A DNA stretch of 59,972 nucleotides from a virus: IMG/VR virus record IMGVR_UViG_3300041402_000464, positions 1-59,972 of that record; one strand, 5' to 3'. Below, in pieces: positions 37,103-47,155 of this stretch (position 1 is its first letter; every line of letters begins with the position of its first letter). Below the pieces are notes generated by a model. The model ran no database searches and was not told the DNA's origin. It saw nothing but the letters and a program-made list of their open reading frames with translations. Both the position numbers and the translations under genes were made by a program.

Positions 37103-38941
37103 ATGGAAAAATTAGTAAAATACGGAGAGGAATTTGTTTTCTATATCTCCCTAAAGACAGCCGGTTCTGACGCATATCAGGTTAATCCTACTCTTGCGGC
37201 AGGCGATGTCAAGGTGACTCAGGATGGAGTTGACTTTGGTAATATAGATACTCTTCCGGTAGTAGCCCCAGCAGGAGGAACGCAGGTAAAGGTAACTGTC
37301 TCTGTAGCGGAATTGACCGGTAAACAGATCCAGATTCAATTCATCGATGCGGCTGGGGCTGAGTGGAAGGCAGGTACAATCAATATCTCAACCTATGCCC
37401 ACGCAGACGCGCAACATCCTTATAGGGGAGAAGGTATTTACGACCGAGTTATTACAAGTACTAATCACAATGTCACTAAATCAGCCGCTAAATTTCTCAG
37501 GAGTACTGAAGAGTATCAAGGGTATGAGGGTGGTTTTATTTATATTGATACAGTTAATGGTACGGCTGGCTCAGACCCATATACTAATGGTAAAATTGAC
37601 AAGAAAGTAAATAATTTGGCAGATGCCTTGAGTCTTGGCACAGCTCTAGGGATGAATGACTATCATGTATCGGCAGGGTCTTCTCTCACTTTTGTATCAG
37701 GGCAAGCCGGACGTTCATATATTGGTCACAATTGGTCACTAGATTTAAACGATCAAGCTATAGACGGTATCTATCTTCATGGACCAGCCGTTACTGGAGC
37801 AGCCACCGCCGTCTCAACACCGCCTAAGCTTGAAGATTGTAGCTTGAACGGGGTTACGTTGCCTCCCGGACATTATATTGCTTGCGGTTTTTCTTCCACC
37901 GTGTTAGCTGGAGCAGCAGGAGATTTTTTCTTTACGAATTGTGAATCCGATTTGGCAGGAGGCTACCCATGCTTTGACTTTAACGCATCCATCGGTGATG
38001 TTAATGCCCTGTTTAGAGAGTATCGGGGTGAGATAGAGTTTAAGAATATGGGTCAATTGGGCACAGATTTGGCCAGTGTTGACGGTAATGGTAGAGTTAA
38101 GATGAATGCTACCAGTATTGGAGGCATTATCTCGGTTCAGGGACATCAAGAACTTATAAATAGAGCAGCCTTTATTGCAGCTGGTGGAATTGTTAATGAT
38201 GCCTCAAGGTTTGCAACTGACCAATTGGCAGATGTCGGTACTATTCTTACTCTTGTTGAAGCCATTGATACTTCAACTGAACTAGCAGCAAAATTTGACG
38301 AGATTAAAGGGGCTGGCTGGACAGATGAGACTCTAAGGAGTATCAGGACCTCAATAGGATCAATAGGCGGCATCCAGGGCGCAAATGCTATTACCATTCA
38401 AATATATGAGACCGACACGACGACTCCGATAGTAGATGACACAATTGCCATATGGAATAGCGATCAATCACTTATGTTAGGTACGGCCAAAACAGATTCA
38501 AACGGACAAATTAGTATAGGGCTTGATGATGGTACATACAAGATTGTATCGCAGAAAGCAGGTATTGAATTTGATGTTCCTGAAACAATGGTTGTAACTG
38601 TTCCGGCTACTTTTACTTATTATGGAACGCCTGAGACTTATCCTGTTCCATCTAACCCTGATGCCTGTAATGTTATCTGCGATCTTAAAGATTTTGGATT
38701 AGACCCGAAGGCTGGTGTTACCTTTATCGCAAGACTGACAACTACACCTCAAGCCGTCAGTGGGGCTATTTTAAATGCGGAAGCATGGTCAAGAGATACT
38801 GATGCGGAAGGCCGGGCAATTCTTACCTTGCCACAGGGCGTTAAATTTACTATATTTTCAACAGCACTTGGGGGAGACAGTAAGACCATCCGTATTGACA
38901 CGGCGGCTCTCTCTTCGCTAATATTGGCAGATCAAGTGTAA
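37103..38941 (+). CDS. Tail fibre or receptor-binding-type protein with Ig/CarboxypepD-like domain
   Basis: The 612-residue protein has an N-terminal beta domain (FVFYISLKTAGSDAYQVNP) and a central right-handed beta region with repeated GG/IDG elements. A short helix (ATDQLADVGTILTLVEAIDT) leads to a C-terminal pair of small sandwich domains (IAIWNSDQSLMLGTAKTDSNG; GAILNAEAWSRDTDAEGRAIL) of the carboxypeptidase-regulatory type. Likely a virion appendage protein. Confidence 0.68.
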   Translation: MEKLVKYGEEFVFYISLKTAGSDAYQVNPTLAAGDVKVTQDGVDFGNIDTLPVVAPAGGTQVKVTVSVAELTGKQIQIQFIDAAGAEWKAGTINISTYAHADAQHPYRGEGIYDRVITSTNHNVTKSAAKFLRSTEEYQGYEGGFIYIDTVNGTAGSDPYTNGKIDKKVNNLADALSLGTALGMNDYHVSAGSSLTFVSGQAGRSYIGHNWSLDLNDQAIDGIYLHGPAVTGAATAVSTPPKLEDCSLNGVTLPPGHYIACGFSSTVLAGAAGDFFFTNCESDLAGGYPCFDFNASIGDVNALFREYRGEIEFKNMGQLGTDLASVDGNGRVKMNATSIGGIISVQGHQELINRAAFIAAGGIVNDASRFATDQLADVGTILTLVEAIDTSTELAAKFDEIKGAGWTDETLRSIRTSIGSIGGIQGANAITIQIYETDTTTPIVDDTIAIWNSDQSLMLGTAKTDSNGQISIGLDDGTYKIVSQKAGIEFDVPETMVVTVPATFTYYGTPETYPVPSNPDACNVICDLKDFGLDPKAGVTFIARLTTTPQAVSGAILNAEAWSRDTDAEGRAILTLPQGVKFTIFSTALGGDSKTIRIDTAALSSLILADQV

Positions 38942-38966
38942 AAACACTAAACGGGAGGGTAGTAAA

Positions 38967-39305
38967 ATGACAGATAGATATCTTAAGAAAGACGGGACAA
39001 GGGAGGTTCTTATATTCACAGAGCTTCTTAATAAAAGGCCTGATATGATTGAAATATCAGAGAAGGAAGCAAAGGCGCTTATGTCCGGTAAGGTTGAAGA
39101 GCCGGAAGATAATGATATATCCGTGGCGGCAAGGATGACTCTCATAAAAGAGGCAATAGGTGAACTTGACCCTATAGATGGCTGGACCAAAGGCGGCAAG
39201 GATAATGAAGGTAGTGTTCCAAACTGCATAGCATTGTCAGCGGCTTTAGGTTTTGACGTAAAGGCCAAAGAAAGGGATATTGTTCTTGCTGAAATGGAAG
39301 GGTAA
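38967..39305 (+). CDS. Small phage structural-module protein
   Basis: The 112-residue protein has a Lys/Glu-rich N-terminal part (KRPDMIEISEKEAKALMSGK) and a motif (WTKGGKDNEGSVPNCIALSAALGFDV) found in small proteins between fibre and connector genes of podoviruses. It may be a head-completion factor; function not assigned. Confidence 0.62.
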   Translation: MTDRYLKKDGTREVLIFTELLNKRPDMIEISEKEAKALMSGKVEEPEDNDISVAARMTLIKEAIGELDPIDGWTKGGKDNEGSVPNCIALSAALGFDVKAKERDIVLAEMEG

Positions 39306-39308
39306 AAA

Positions 39309-40010
39309 ATGGATCTCCTTGGAATCAGAACTGATGTAAGGGGCGAACTTGATGATGCTGTTGGGGCTACTGAGTCCCAGCAGCTTTGGAAAGATTCGGA
39401 ACTTAACGGCTATACCAATGAAGCTGTAGATGTCTTTTGTCGAGAGATCCCCCTTATCATCGATTCATCCACAGCGGCAGATGATGATTCTATTGCTCTT
39501 TGTCAGATAACTACTGAGGATGGAACTCAGGATTACGCCCTGAGCCCCAAGGTGGTGGCTATAAGGAGAGCAAAGGTAAGTGGTGAGCTAAGACCCTTGG
39601 TTGAGGCCGAGATGGACCTTCTGGACAAGAATGATTCGTATTGGGACGATGTTTCAGAGAAATACAGGCAGACGCCGCTATATTATCTTCTTGGCAGGGA
39701 GACAGACAAACTCACCCTGATTAGATGTCCTGATGATATCTACACAGTAAATTTGACGGTTCAAAGGTTGCCGCTTGTCGATCTCGCTGCGGATGGCGAT
39801 GTGCCAGAAATAAGCAGCGCATACCACAGGTTGTTATTTTCGTACATTAAATATAAAGCATATATGAAACGCGATGTCGAAACTTTCTCAGAAAGAAAGG
39901 CAGGCGCAGAGTATAAACAGCATTTGATTGATCTCGAAAAAGCAAGGGTTGACGTTATGCGAAAGATTACAAGCAGGCGGGTAGTAGGTATAGGAGCAGC
40001 GTTCAGATAA
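39309..40010 (+). CDS. Head-tail connector (tail accessory factor/gp4-like)
   Basis: The 233-residue protein begins with a helical half (IRTDVRGELDDAVGATESQQLWKDSELNGYTNEAVDVFC), a typical adaptor start. It continues with a beta-rich domain (GTQDYALSPKVVAIRRAKV ... DKLTLIRCPDDIYTVNLTVQ) and helical end (YIKYKAYMKRDVETFSERK), as in phage connector proteins that bind the portal. Its stop overlaps the next start by one base. Confidence 0.74.
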   Translation: MDLLGIRTDVRGELDDAVGATESQQLWKDSELNGYTNEAVDVFCREIPLIIDSSTAADDDSIALCQITTEDGTQDYALSPKVVAIRRAKVSGELRPLVEAEMDLLDKNDSYWDDVSEKYRQTPLYYLLGRETDKLTLIRCPDDIYTVNLTVQRLPLVDLAADGDVPEISSAYHRLLFSYIKYKAYMKRDVETFSERKAGAEYKQHLIDLEKARVDVMRKITSRRVVGIGAAFR

Positions 40011-40924
40011 TGGCCCTCTCCCCTACCCTACGATTTAGACAATTCAAAGGCATTAATAATGTCGATGATCCTGTACGCCTGCATGAAGGTAATAAGGTTT
40101 CCGGTTTGACTTCTTTGGTCGAGGCAGAGAATGTTGATATTGATTCCAGGAGGATGCTATCAAGGCGTGATGGTATGTTGGCGCCACGATATGTAGGGGT
40201 TGTTCATTCTATATGGTCCAATGAGAATGAAGATATTTGTTTCTTTGTCGAAGGCACGGAGCTTAAACAGCTTTTTAGTGATGACACGACAGCGGTTGTA
40301 AAGACAGGGCTTACTCCGGAACTTGAAATGTCTTATGTTGAGGTCAATAATATTGTTGTTATTACAAACAATCAGTTTATTGGATATATCCAGGACGGTG
40401 CGTATAAAGATTTTATTGATCCCGATGGCAGGGGGAAGATAAGGCCCATACCGGGACATCTTATAGAAACATTCCAAAATAAAATATTGGTTGCAGTAGG
40501 TAGTGCGATTTACTTCTCCGATTCTATGATGTTGCACAACTTTGATCGTAGGAAAAATTACCATCAATTCCATGGCGTCATCTCTATGATAAAGGCTGTG
40601 AAAGATGGTGTTTATATATCAGATAGCAAGGATACGTATTTCCTTGCTGGTGGTGATTTCCAAAAGGCAAGGGCAGACAAAGTTGCTGACTATATGTCTT
40701 TCAATGATGGTGCGATAAGGCTTGAAGGGGAAGAATTGGGGCTTGAGGGGTATTCAGGCAAGGTGATCATGTGGGCATCTGAAAAAGGTATCTGTGTGGG
40801 GGCCGACGGGGGGCGCTTTGCCAACATAACTAAACTCGTATATTCACCCGGTTCTACTTGGAATAGAGGGGCCGGGCTTTTCAGGAAAGATAAAAAACAA
40901 TACATCGTATCTTTACACAATTAA
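40010..40924 (+). CDS. Tail hub or stabilisation protein (P22 gp10-like, tentative)
   Basis: The 304-residue protein has LRFRQFKGINNVDDPVRLHEG and a beta-propeller-like body with repeats (VHSIWSNENEDICFFVEGTELKQL; VEVNNIVVITNNQFIGYIQDG; HLIETFQNKILVAVGSAIYFSD). This order is common in podovirus tail hubs encoded after the connector. Its stop lies two bases before a GGAGG ribosome site for the next gene. Confidence 0.7.
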   Translation: MALSPTLRFRQFKGINNVDDPVRLHEGNKVSGLTSLVEAENVDIDSRRMLSRRDGMLAPRYVGVVHSIWSNENEDICFFVEGTELKQLFSDDTTAVVKTGLTPELEMSYVEVNNIVVITNNQFIGYIQDGAYKDFIDPDGRGKIRPIPGHLIETFQNKILVAVGSAIYFSDSMMLHNFDRRKNYHQFHGVISMIKAVKDGVYISDSKDTYFLAGGDFQKARADKVADYMSFNDGAIRLEGEELGLEGYSGKVIMWASEKGICVGADGGRFANITKLVYSPGSTWNRGAGLFRKDKKQYIVSLHN

Positions 40925-40939
40925 TAGGAGGAAAAGGAT

Positions 40940-41695
40940 ATGCCTTTAAGATACAGTAGTGGAGCAGTAGATTTTTTTCAGGAAAACGGAGGTCAAAAAG
41001 AGGCTTTTCACGATGGAATAATCGATATATATTCAGGGTCGCAGCCTGCGTCGGCAGATGCCGCGAAGACGGGTACGCACCTAGCAAGGATTACTCTTGC
41101 TGGTGGAGCTTTTACAGCAGGGGTTAAATCAACCAGAAGGATGGATAAGGCCACGATCACTTATGATCAAGATGGTGATGCCTATGCTCTCGTCATAAAT
41201 GGAACATCTTACAGCTATACTTCCGAGATTGGGAATGATGCCGATGACGTAGCCTTGGCGCTTGCCGCGCTTGTAGATGCAAGTCCTGTAGTGTCGGCCA
41301 CGGCCATAGCCAACGTGATTACCGTAAGGGCGCTTTATGGCGGGGTAGATTACACGATAGCCAACACCGGCACAACTACCGGTGGCAACAACGTGGTAGC
41401 CTCTGTCATAGCCAATGCCAGAATAAACGGCCTACAATGGGGGGATTCGGTCCTTGGTGTCCTTTCCAAAGAGTCCGGGGTGTGGGAAGGGGTTAATCTT
41501 GCCTCTGGGACAGCAGGTTATTTCAGGTTTAAGGCCAATGCCGTAGATGATGATTCGGAAAGTACGTCTCTTGTCAGGCTTGATGGTAATATATCGACAA
41601 GCAATGCGCCGCTTATTATATCCGGGGGCATAAATTTAATAAAAGACGCCATAACAACAGTTCAAGCTGGTACTGGTACAAGGCCAAAGAGCTAA
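40940..41695 (+). CDS. Fibre-type structural protein
   Basis: The 251-residue beta-rich protein contains ITYDQDGDAYALVINGTSYSY and ANVITVRALYGGVDYTIANTGTTTGG, sequences of the repeated module seen in phage tail and fibre proteins. Strong ribosome site AGGAGGAAAAGG. Confidence 0.66.
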   Translation: MPLRYSSGAVDFFQENGGQKEAFHDGIIDIYSGSQPASADAAKTGTHLARITLAGGAFTAGVKSTRRMDKATITYDQDGDAYALVINGTSYSYTSEIGNDADDVALALAALVDASPVVSATAIANVITVRALYGGVDYTIANTGTTTGGNNVVASVIANARINGLQWGDSVLGVLSKESGVWEGVNLASGTAGYFRFKANAVDDDSESTSLVRLDGNISTSNAPLIISGGINLIKDAITTVQAGTGTRPKS

Positions 41696-41698
41696 TAG

Positions 41699-43717
41699 GT
41701 GGCAAAGACTAATCTTTATGGTGACACCGCCATGGCAGGTCTATGGATAGGGTATGCACAGAAGAAGCTTAAAAGACTTAAGGCTTTTATGGCAATGGCT
41801 GACATACCTCTTAAGAGCAGGCGATTTCAGCTTGACGGTGTTACCATATTGGTTAAGTCAAAATTCGGAAGTGATGAAATAAATATCTGGGCAGAAGCGT
41901 TAGGCGGGATCTTCTTCATATGTCATGTAGGAGAAGATACCGGGGCCAATGGATATACTAAAAATGTCTATAAGCTAAAGGGGGATGGATTGGTTGAATT
42001 AGCATCTTCGATTACATCAAAGGCGTTTTCGGTGGCCGGACTTAATCTTATCGATGATGGAAAGTATTTTCTTGATTATGACCTCAACACCTATGACGAT
42101 CCCGACGATTATGATTACAATTTCAACCCTACTGGCCTTGTTGCAGAGGACGGCAGCGGCACGGCGATATCTAAAATATCCGGAAAAAATGGGCGCTTTG
42201 CTCTCAATCAATCTTTCGAGGAAGAGTTTTTCCGTGCTTACGTCAATGATGTAGATGGCACAGACCGGTCTTACCTAGTTCTTGATGACTCTCTTACATT
42301 CAGGCCTTATAAAATCAAAGGCAACCCGGTATTCAATCGATATACCGATGACTCCATTACTTATCTTCATTCGCGAACCAAACATGATCCGTCGAGCCTG
42401 GTTCTAAGGAACGATATGTATAACGCTGGTATCGCTGATGGTTTCGGTGATAGTCTTTTGGTTATCAACAAGCTCTATGATAAAAAACTTGCCTTGGATG
42501 ATGACGATAATGAGGTGAAGACTGAAAAGACGATAAATGATGATGCCAACGGTGCGGCCCTTTACGGGGCAACTAGGTTCTATCTCAATAAACAAACAGA
42601 TCAGGATATAGGAAGAGTAAAGACTTTCGCTGGTGGTGCCAACTTCGCGGAGCCTGCAGTTAGAGAAGTCTATGGAGCAGGCGCCACGGAAGAAACTTTC
42701 CACCGGGCCGACGACCAGAGTACCAACACCTTCTTTATGAGAGGCAACACAGTTTATGGTTCAGATAAAGACCCTGGTGGACACATCAAGATGCCGCCAA
42801 ACTTCCCCCACTTGGCCAACGATATTAAGCTTCCTTACACTTTTACCGATGAAGGTTTGCTCACCTATGTACGGATGCAAAAGAACGACGCATACACAAC
42901 TTTAAATACTGGTCTCTATGTAGCTGGCCAGCTTATAGAAGAATCAGGGATAGAAGATGTGTTGGTGTTTGCCGATGGAACCGGTGGGGTAGCTGATAGC
43001 ACTACAGGCAGATGGATTGCCGAGAATAACGGCCCTATAGTGGTAAAGAAGACGGCTTATACTATTCTTCATGCTCATCACGATGAAAACTTTGACGCTG
43101 TGCTTTACAAGAAGACCGTATACAAGGCCGATTCAGACGAACTCTTACCGTACAGGCAGTTGAATATTTTAGGTGATCAGCTTGACCCGGTAATGGGCCA
43201 GATTAAGAAAACTCTCATTGAATCTGAATCAACCTACTATATAGTTGTAAACGGTGTTATAACACAACTCAAAGATTCTGACGATGTGGCATATAGCTAT
43301 ACATCTAAAGAGTATACCTTAACGGCACAGACGGTTGCAGACGGGGATGGTGGACATCCACAGATATTTATTTTTCAAGACTTACCGTGGGTTGATATTG
43401 ACAATGATGGAAATAGGCAAATAACAAGGATATTCACCACAGCTACCGATAAATCTCTTTTATTTGGCTTTGATGTGTGGGATGCTAAGAGCAAGCATGA
43501 CGTGGTATACAATGATTCAAACCCGGCCTATAAATATCTGTGGTCCGATTATGATACATCGTTTACGGCCTACCCTCCCCTTGTTGACCTTGAGGATATC
43601 GAGGAAAGGAAGTGGTTAATGTTTGATGTTGATGGAGAGTCAAGAGAGATCATTCCTCCAAAAGAAGACGGAATCGATTATAAACGAATTAACGGATTAT
43701 TAATGGTGAACGCATGA
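41699..43717 (+). CDS. Large virion protein, tail region
   Basis: The 672-residue protein (GTG start at 41699) is beta-rich throughout, with acidic turns (NTYDDPDDYDYNFNPTG) and long non-repetitive stretches. It lies in the podovirus tail module. I do not recognise a catalytic motif. It overlaps the following gene by four bases. Confidence 0.68.
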   Translation: MAKTNLYGDTAMAGLWIGYAQKKLKRLKAFMAMADIPLKSRRFQLDGVTILVKSKFGSDEINIWAEALGGIFFICHVGEDTGANGYTKNVYKLKGDGLVELASSITSKAFSVAGLNLIDDGKYFLDYDLNTYDDPDDYDYNFNPTGLVAEDGSGTAISKISGKNGRFALNQSFEEEFFRAYVNDVDGTDRSYLVLDDSLTFRPYKIKGNPVFNRYTDDSITYLHSRTKHDPSSLVLRNDMYNAGIADGFGDSLLVINKLYDKKLALDDDDNEVKTEKTINDDANGAALYGATRFYLNKQTDQDIGRVKTFAGGANFAEPAVREVYGAGATEETFHRADDQSTNTFFMRGNTVYGSDKDPGGHIKMPPNFPHLANDIKLPYTFTDEGLLTYVRMQKNDAYTTLNTGLYVAGQLIEESGIEDVLVFADGTGGVADSTTGRWIAENNGPIVVKKTAYTILHAHHDENFDAVLYKKTVYKADSDELLPYRQLNILGDQLDPVMGQIKKTLIESESTYYIVVNGVITQLKDSDDVAYSYTSKEYTLTAQTVADGDGGHPQIFIFQDLPWVDIDNDGNRQITRIFTTATDKSLLFGFDVWDAKSKHDVVYNDSNPAYKYLWSDYDTSFTAYPPLVDLEDIEERKWLMFDVDGESREIIPPKEDGIDYKRINGLLMVNA

Positions 43718-44634
43718 CTTTAAATCCTTTTGGAACATTCGGGACCGGGTATGATGTAGGTTCATATGGCACGGCCTCACCATTTACTCCTAGACGTACT
43801 GGCAGCGGATCTAGAAGCCACTCTTCCGAGGCGAGTTTAGGGGGGGCTGGGGCTATGGGAGCTTCGGAAGGTGAGGGGGTCGGTGATCCTGATGGTGTAT
43901 GGGGGATGGCAACACCATCCGCAATTCCTCAGTTCTCATATAAATTAAAAGCCAGTAGACGAGTTGATTTTAAAAATGAATCTCTTAATGCCGTGCGTTA
44001 TTTATGGACATTTTATTTTAAACAAACTTCATTTGTTATAGCGGAAACATCTCAAGAGAATCCGGTTTATTTTTATCCTTTTGCCGGCGAGGGGATACAT
44101 ACTTACAATGTAAAGTTGAGGGCCTACAATGCTGATGGTGCTTATGAAGATATTACCATGCAAATTGAAGTTGAAGATCTAGCTCCGGATTGTGACTTCA
44201 CCTATATAGTGAGTGGAACATTGGTAAGATTTACCGATATATCTACTAATATTGATTCTGATTCTCCTTATTGGAGTTTTGGAGACTTTGAAAGTTCAAT
44301 AGAAAATAATCCACATCATACATATGATGGCAATGGCACATATACTGTAAAACTTGTCAAGGGCTCATTCAATAGAACTCAGTTTATCGTAATAGATGCC
44401 GAGGTATTATTATCATGTGATGCCGCTTCAGGCGCTACAGGGTATAAATGGGAGCGTTCCCCTGATGGAGTAGATAATTGGATTGAGTTTGCGGATACAG
44501 AAGATGAGAGCGTAGGAGTTACAGAGGCAATTCATGGGATAGATTCGACGGTAGTAAACTATTTTAGGGTGAAAGCTTATAATACTGGTGGTGATTCCGA
44601 TTATTCAAATATAGCAAATGTGAGGTGTAATTAA
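43714..44634 (+). CDS. Virion protein with PKD-type and FN3-like domains
   Basis: The 306-residue protein has a Gly/Ser-rich N-terminus. PKD-like elements follow (AGEGIHTYNVKLRAYNADGAYEDI; DSDSPYWSFGDFESSIENNPHHTYDGNGTYTV, with the W-x-F-G-D and Y-x-x-x-G-x-Y-x-V signature), then a C-terminal FN3-like segment (ASGATGYKWERSPDG ... NYFRVKAYNTGGDS). Such domains on phage tails help bind carbohydrates or cell surfaces. Coupled to the next gene by a one-base overlap. Confidence 0.75.
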   Translation: MTLNPFGTFGTGYDVGSYGTASPFTPRRTGSGSRSHSSEASLGGAGAMGASEGEGVGDPDGVWGMATPSAIPQFSYKLKASRRVDFKNESLNAVRYLWTFYFKQTSFVIAETSQENPVYFYPFAGEGIHTYNVKLRAYNADGAYEDITMQIEVEDLAPDCDFTYIVSGTLVRFTDISTNIDSDSPYWSFGDFESSIENNPHHTYDGNGTYTVKLVKGSFNRTQFIVIDAEVLLSCDAASGATGYKWERSPDGVDNWIEFADTEDESVGVTEAIHGIDSTVVNYFRVKAYNTGGDSDYSNIANVRCN

Positions 44635-45506
44635 TGTCTTTAGTAATAGCTGATCCAATAACTTGCCCGGCTTCTGTAGATTACATGGAAGTATATGATA
44701 ATATTCTTTACGTTTTAGGGACTAATGGCACGATGTATACGTATAATACAACCAACAATACCTTAATAGACTCATGGACTTTCTGGGGGTCAATGTTTAT
44801 CATCTGCGATGGTTATATCTTTGGGGTGGATGGAAATTATATATGGCGATATGAACTAGACGGAACCTATCTGGACGAGAACAGATTATGGGCTTATTAT
44901 GATGGAGACCGTGTTGTAAGCTCAGGCTACACTAGTGTCCCTGGAGAAAACTATACTTTTACTTTTTTAAATATAAGTAGAGCCGGAACTGATTTAGTAG
45001 GGTGGAATAATTCTGCCTTACTAATATTTAACTACACAACTGGAGTAAAGGTATCCTCTTGGTATTCGAGTTCAAGCCCTCCTGCCAGGAATCAACGCAC
45101 AATTCAATTTGGAGCAACCGATAGTGATTTCTTGTTTCATAATTTTGATGGGGCAAATTTTGATAATATAACAGCTTTGCCCTCAGAACTTGAATTTACC
45201 GTGCCGGCTTGGTCGAATGAGTATATAGCTGCATCGGGTGATAAGATATATCATGTGGATGACACTAAAGTATTAATTAGATCCCTTAGTGGGACTTTAT
45301 TAGAGACTATTAATACAGCATATACCCTAAAGTTTTTAGGCGTAACTTCGGACAATTCGTCTTTATTTGCTGTAGATAGTGATAATCAAGATACTATTCT
45401 TTCTTTTCAGAATATTGAGCCACCTTCAAACCCTACTGGTTTAACAGCAACATGCACCAAAGAGTCTGTTCCACAAATACCGGGATTTACGATTACATTC
45501 GGATAA
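44634..45506 (+). CDS. Beta-propeller-like virion protein
   Basis: The 290-residue protein has recurring strand repeats (VDYMEVYDNILYVLGTNGTMY; FIICDGYIFGVDGNYIWRYE; NEYIAASGDKIYHVDD), as in propeller or WD/NHL-like folds. It lies between two PKD proteins in the tail module. Confidence 0.64.
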   Translation: MSLVIADPITCPASVDYMEVYDNILYVLGTNGTMYTYNTTNNTLIDSWTFWGSMFIICDGYIFGVDGNYIWRYELDGTYLDENRLWAYYDGDRVVSSGYTSVPGENYTFTFLNISRAGTDLVGWNNSALLIFNYTTGVKVSSWYSSSSPPARNQRTIQFGATDSDFLFHNFDGANFDNITALPSELEFTVPAWSNEYIAASGDKIYHVDDTKVLIRSLSGTLLETINTAYTLKFLGVTSDNSSLFAVDSDNQDTILSFQNIEPPSNPTGLTATCTKESVPQIPGFTITFG

Positions 45507-45517
45507 GGAGATTGTAA

Positions 45518-46438
45518 GTGATAGCTAATTTCAATTCAGGACTAGGCAGCGGCTATACCTACCTTTGGGAATTTGGCGACGGTCAATCGTCTACTGATGA
45601 GCAGCCCATACACGATTATCTTTATGCAGGAACGTATGAGGTAAGGCTTACCGTTACAAATGATTTTGGTGATTATGTTTTTACGCAGCCTGTCACGATA
45701 GCCTCTGAGTTTAGTATCGACTTGCCAGTTGCTTCTTTTACTGCCGATGCTCAATCTGGGGCCTCTCCCTTGGCCGTTGTCTTTACCGATACCTCTACCG
45801 GAGATATATCTTCATGGGAATGGTATGTCAATGATGTGCTTGAGAGTTCCGTCCAGGCCTTTAGTCACACCTTTACCGATGATGGGACCTACACGGTTAA
45901 GTTGAAAATCAATGGCGCTGGTGAGGCTATAGCGACGATGGTTGTAATAGCTGGGAGCCTTGCAAGCCTCCCTCCGATAATCACAGAACTTGGTGCTACG
46001 AAAACATCATCCATTACCGGGGAATTAGCAACAACCTTCTCTGCTACAATTAACGGGGACGTAACCGGATATCTCTGGGAGTTCGGGGACGGATATACGT
46101 CAACCGATGATAACCCTGTCCATACATTCAGCAATATAGGCACATATACCGTATCTCTTACCGTGACCAACCTTAATGGACCTACGACCTCTACAATAGA
46201 TATTAGGGTAGTGGATGCCGGATCTTTTACAGGAATGAACCAAGATGCGTATATCAACGGCGTTAAAATAGGCTTTTATGTTGTTGACGCGGTAGACCAT
46301 ACGGTGAGAGTATACAAATCAGAGACAGAACCTATAACCAATTTCGGCTCCATAGGGAATGGAGATGGTCAATTTAACAATCCTACCTCTATTGCGATAG
46401 TGGGGGCCAATAAGCTCTTGGATAGAGTGGAATTATAA
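45518..46438 (+). CDS. PKD-repeat virion protein ending in a partial NHL repeat
   Basis: The GTG start 45518 follows AAGGAG. The protein, 306 residues, carries at least three PKD domains: YLWEFGDGQSSTDEQPIHDY, SFTADAQSGASPLAVVFTDT and YLWEFGDGYTSTDDNPVHTF, each with W-x-F/Y-x-x-G or G-T-Y-x-V. The C-terminus FGSIGNGDGQFNNPTSIAI begins an NHL repeat that stops after 20 residues. The repeat continues in the gene at 47155, implying that an insertion separated them. Confidence 0.76.
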   Translation: MIANFNSGLGSGYTYLWEFGDGQSSTDEQPIHDYLYAGTYEVRLTVTNDFGDYVFTQPVTIASEFSIDLPVASFTADAQSGASPLAVVFTDTSTGDISSWEWYVNDVLESSVQAFSHTFTDDGTYTVKLKINGAGEAIATMVVIAGSLASLPPIITELGATKTSSITGELATTFSATINGDVTGYLWEFGDGYTSTDDNPVHTFSNIGTYTVSLTVTNLNGPTTSTIDIRVVDAGSFTGMNQDAYINGVKIGFYVVDAVDHTVRVYKSETEPITNFGSIGNGDGQFNNPTSIAIVGANKLLDRVEL

Positions 46439-46453
46439 TAAACGGAGGATACC

Positions 46454-47155
46454 ATGGCGGTAACAGCAATCACCAGCGATAGATATAAGTATGCACTCGT
46501 AACAAAACTAATAGACTTAGAGAATGATTCAATAAAGATTCTCTTAATGAGAGATGGATTTATTTTTGATAAAGGAGATCATCGACTCCTTGTAAATATC
46601 AAGCTCAATGTTGTTATAGACGCGACTGGGAATACCATAACGGTAGCTGATGCAGGCAATACGTTTATCAGAACGTCCGGCAGTTTCTTGACTGATGGGT
46701 TTGTGGTAGGAGGTGAGGTAACGACAACCAACTTTACCAATGCGGCCAATAATGGAACGTTCCTTATTTCGGCTATTTCTGCCCTGGTAATGACAGTCAC
46801 GACTACAGCGGGTGGCGATCCGTCTTTGACAGACGAGACAAACACAACCGTCAATAACCTGACGTGGGATCTGGATGATGAACTAGCCACTGGCAACGGG
46901 TATACTCAGGATACCAAGGTGCTGGCTAGTCCGGTTGTGACAGAAGATAATGTAAATCATTACACAAACTGTACCTTTGATGATATAACATGGCTTGCAT
47001 CTGGTGGCATAATAGGTCCATCGCCCGGAGCAATCCTTTACGATGACACAACAACTGAAAACACTATAATAGGATACATCGACTTTGACGGTGATGAATC
47101 GAGGACTGCCGGGCTTGACCTTGATATTAAAAACATAGAGCTTAGGGAGATTTAA
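46454..47155 (+). CDS. Fibre-type structural protein
   Basis: The 233-residue protein behind GGAGG has a beta-rich domain (VADAGNTFIRTSGSFLTDGFVVGGEVTTTNF, then NNGTFLISAISALVMTV) widely seen in phage structural proteins. It sits between the PKD protein and the NHL protein and overlaps the next start by one base. Confidence 0.66.
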   Translation: MAVTAITSDRYKYALVTKLIDLENDSIKILLMRDGFIFDKGDHRLLVNIKLNVVIDATGNTITVADAGNTFIRTSGSFLTDGFVVGGEVTTTNFTNAANNGTFLISAISALVMTVTTTAGGDPSLTDETNTTVNNLTWDLDDELATGNGYTQDTKVLASPVVTEDNVNHYTNCTFDDITWLASGGIIGPSPGAILYDDTTTENTIIGYIDFDGDESRTAGLDLDIKNIELREI